Shown here one piece after another: positions 5,808 to 6,109 of a stretch of 6,109 bases of DNA. The notes under the pieces are model-generated. The model saw nothing but the letters and a program-made list of their open reading frames with translations, was not told the origin of the DNA and made no database searches. A program made the translations under genes and the position numbers. Numbering within the stretch: position 1 is the stretch's first letter; the number at the start of each line of letters is the position of its first letter. Source of the DNA: Coxiellaceae bacterium (GTDB taxonomy: Bacteria > Pseudomonadota > Gammaproteobacteria > Coxiellales > Coxiellaceae); contig JABABH010000213.1 in NCBI GenBank assembly GCA_014238325.1, positions 1-6,109 on the forward strand. Reading direction: 5' to 3'.

Positions 5808-6109
5808 ATGAAACGACTTATTTTTACCGTGTTAACTGTCTCAATGGCTTTGAGTTCATTATCTGCCTTGGGAGCCACATCCCTTAAAACGCCGCGAGAT
5901 AAATTAAGTTATGCCATGGGCGCAGTGACGGGTCAGGCCCTTAAAGCGGGTAAATTTGATATTGATCCGACTATTTTTTGTGCCGGTTTGGTGGATTTTC
6001 AAGCTGGAAAAAAGAAGACTTTAATGACAACAACAGAAGTGAAACAAACGATACAAGCCTTTCAACAAAAACAGATGGCTGAAGCTGAAAAAGCTAGACA
6101 ACAACAATC
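5808..6109 (+). CDS. mip: Mip/FkpA-type FKBP peptidyl-prolyl isomerase, N-terminal part (3' end outside window)
   Basis: One hundred codons of an exported protein running off the right edge. Residues 1-23 look like a Sec signal peptide: MKR, then a hydrophobic stretch, then a small-residue end with likely cleavage after A20 or A23. There is no lipobox cysteine, so it should be periplasmic or surface-exposed rather than a lipoprotein. Residues 30-100 match the N-terminal dimerisation domain of FKBP-type isomerases: DKLSYAMGAVTGQALK, then DIDP (51-54), a GLVDFQAGKK block, and a charged Gln/Lys/Ala-rich helix from about 77 (VKQTIQAFQQKQMAEAEKA). The catalytic FKBP domain would lie beyond the window, so isomerase activity is inferred from the family. 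Relatives include Legionella Mip and Coxiella CbMip, which aid intracellular infection, and E. coli FkpA, a periplasmic chaperone. The symbol mip is given by resemblance; fkpA is the alternative. Confidence 0.85.
   Translation, partial: MKRLIFTVLTVSMALSSLSALGATSLKTPRDKLSYAMGAVTGQALKAGKFDIDPTIFCAGLVDFQAGKKKTLMTTTEVKQTIQAFQQKQMAEAEKARQQQ

Noticed and set aside
5666..5878. Open frame of 70 codons on the - strand between putA and mip
   Set aside because: It covers the mip promoter, ribosome binding site and signal peptide codons, and has no recognisable product.

Overview
The window is a compact stretch of bacterial chromosome with six protein-coding genes, all on the + strand. In order they are: the 3' end of nadA (quinolinate synthase), a small thioredoxin-like [2Fe-2S] ferredoxin, a cysteine-rich DUF2797 protein, ppa (inorganic pyrophosphatase), putA (bifunctional proline dehydrogenase / P5C dehydrogenase), and the 5' end of a Mip/FkpA-type secreted peptidyl-prolyl isomerase. 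The genes are fairly AT-rich and the proteins most resemble gammaproteobacterial families. The ppa-putA-mip order matches what I recall of Coxiella burnetii. I therefore suggest a member of Legionellales (Coxiella, Rickettsiella, Diplorickettsia or a relative), but this rests on memory and was not checked by a search.

Layout. nadA (entering from the left edge, ending at 440) is followed almost at once by the ferredoxin gene (442-783), an arrangement that looks translationally coupled. An 87-base gap with an inverted repeat leads to the DUF2797 gene (871-1698). A 191-base intergenic region (1699-1889) then holds a weak terminator-like hairpin, a perfect TATAAT -10 box bracketed by a 9-bp inverted repeat, and a stem-loop in the predicted ppa leader. 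ppa (1890-2435) and putA (2461-5622) are 25 bases apart and probably one transcript. A 185-base gap (5623-5807) with a candidate extended -10 promoter precedes the mip-like gene (5808 to the right edge).

How the genes fit together. NadA makes quinolinate for NAD synthesis and carries an oxygen-sensitive [4Fe-4S] cluster. The coupled ferredoxin is a plausible but unproven redox or Fe-S partner. Pyrophosphatase removes PPi released by biosynthetic reactions, including later steps of NAD synthesis. PutA oxidises proline to glutamate with FAD and NAD+, which suits a host-associated bacterium living on amino acids. The Mip-like protein is exported and belongs to a family with members linked to intracellular infection.

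Most of the window is ordinary core metabolism and I see no mobile element, CRISPR array, tRNA or rRNA. The least understood parts are the DUF2797 protein (a zinc-ribbon-like cysteine region in front of a GIY-YIG-like core), the doubled cysteines of the ferredoxin, and the symmetrical promoter region of ppa.
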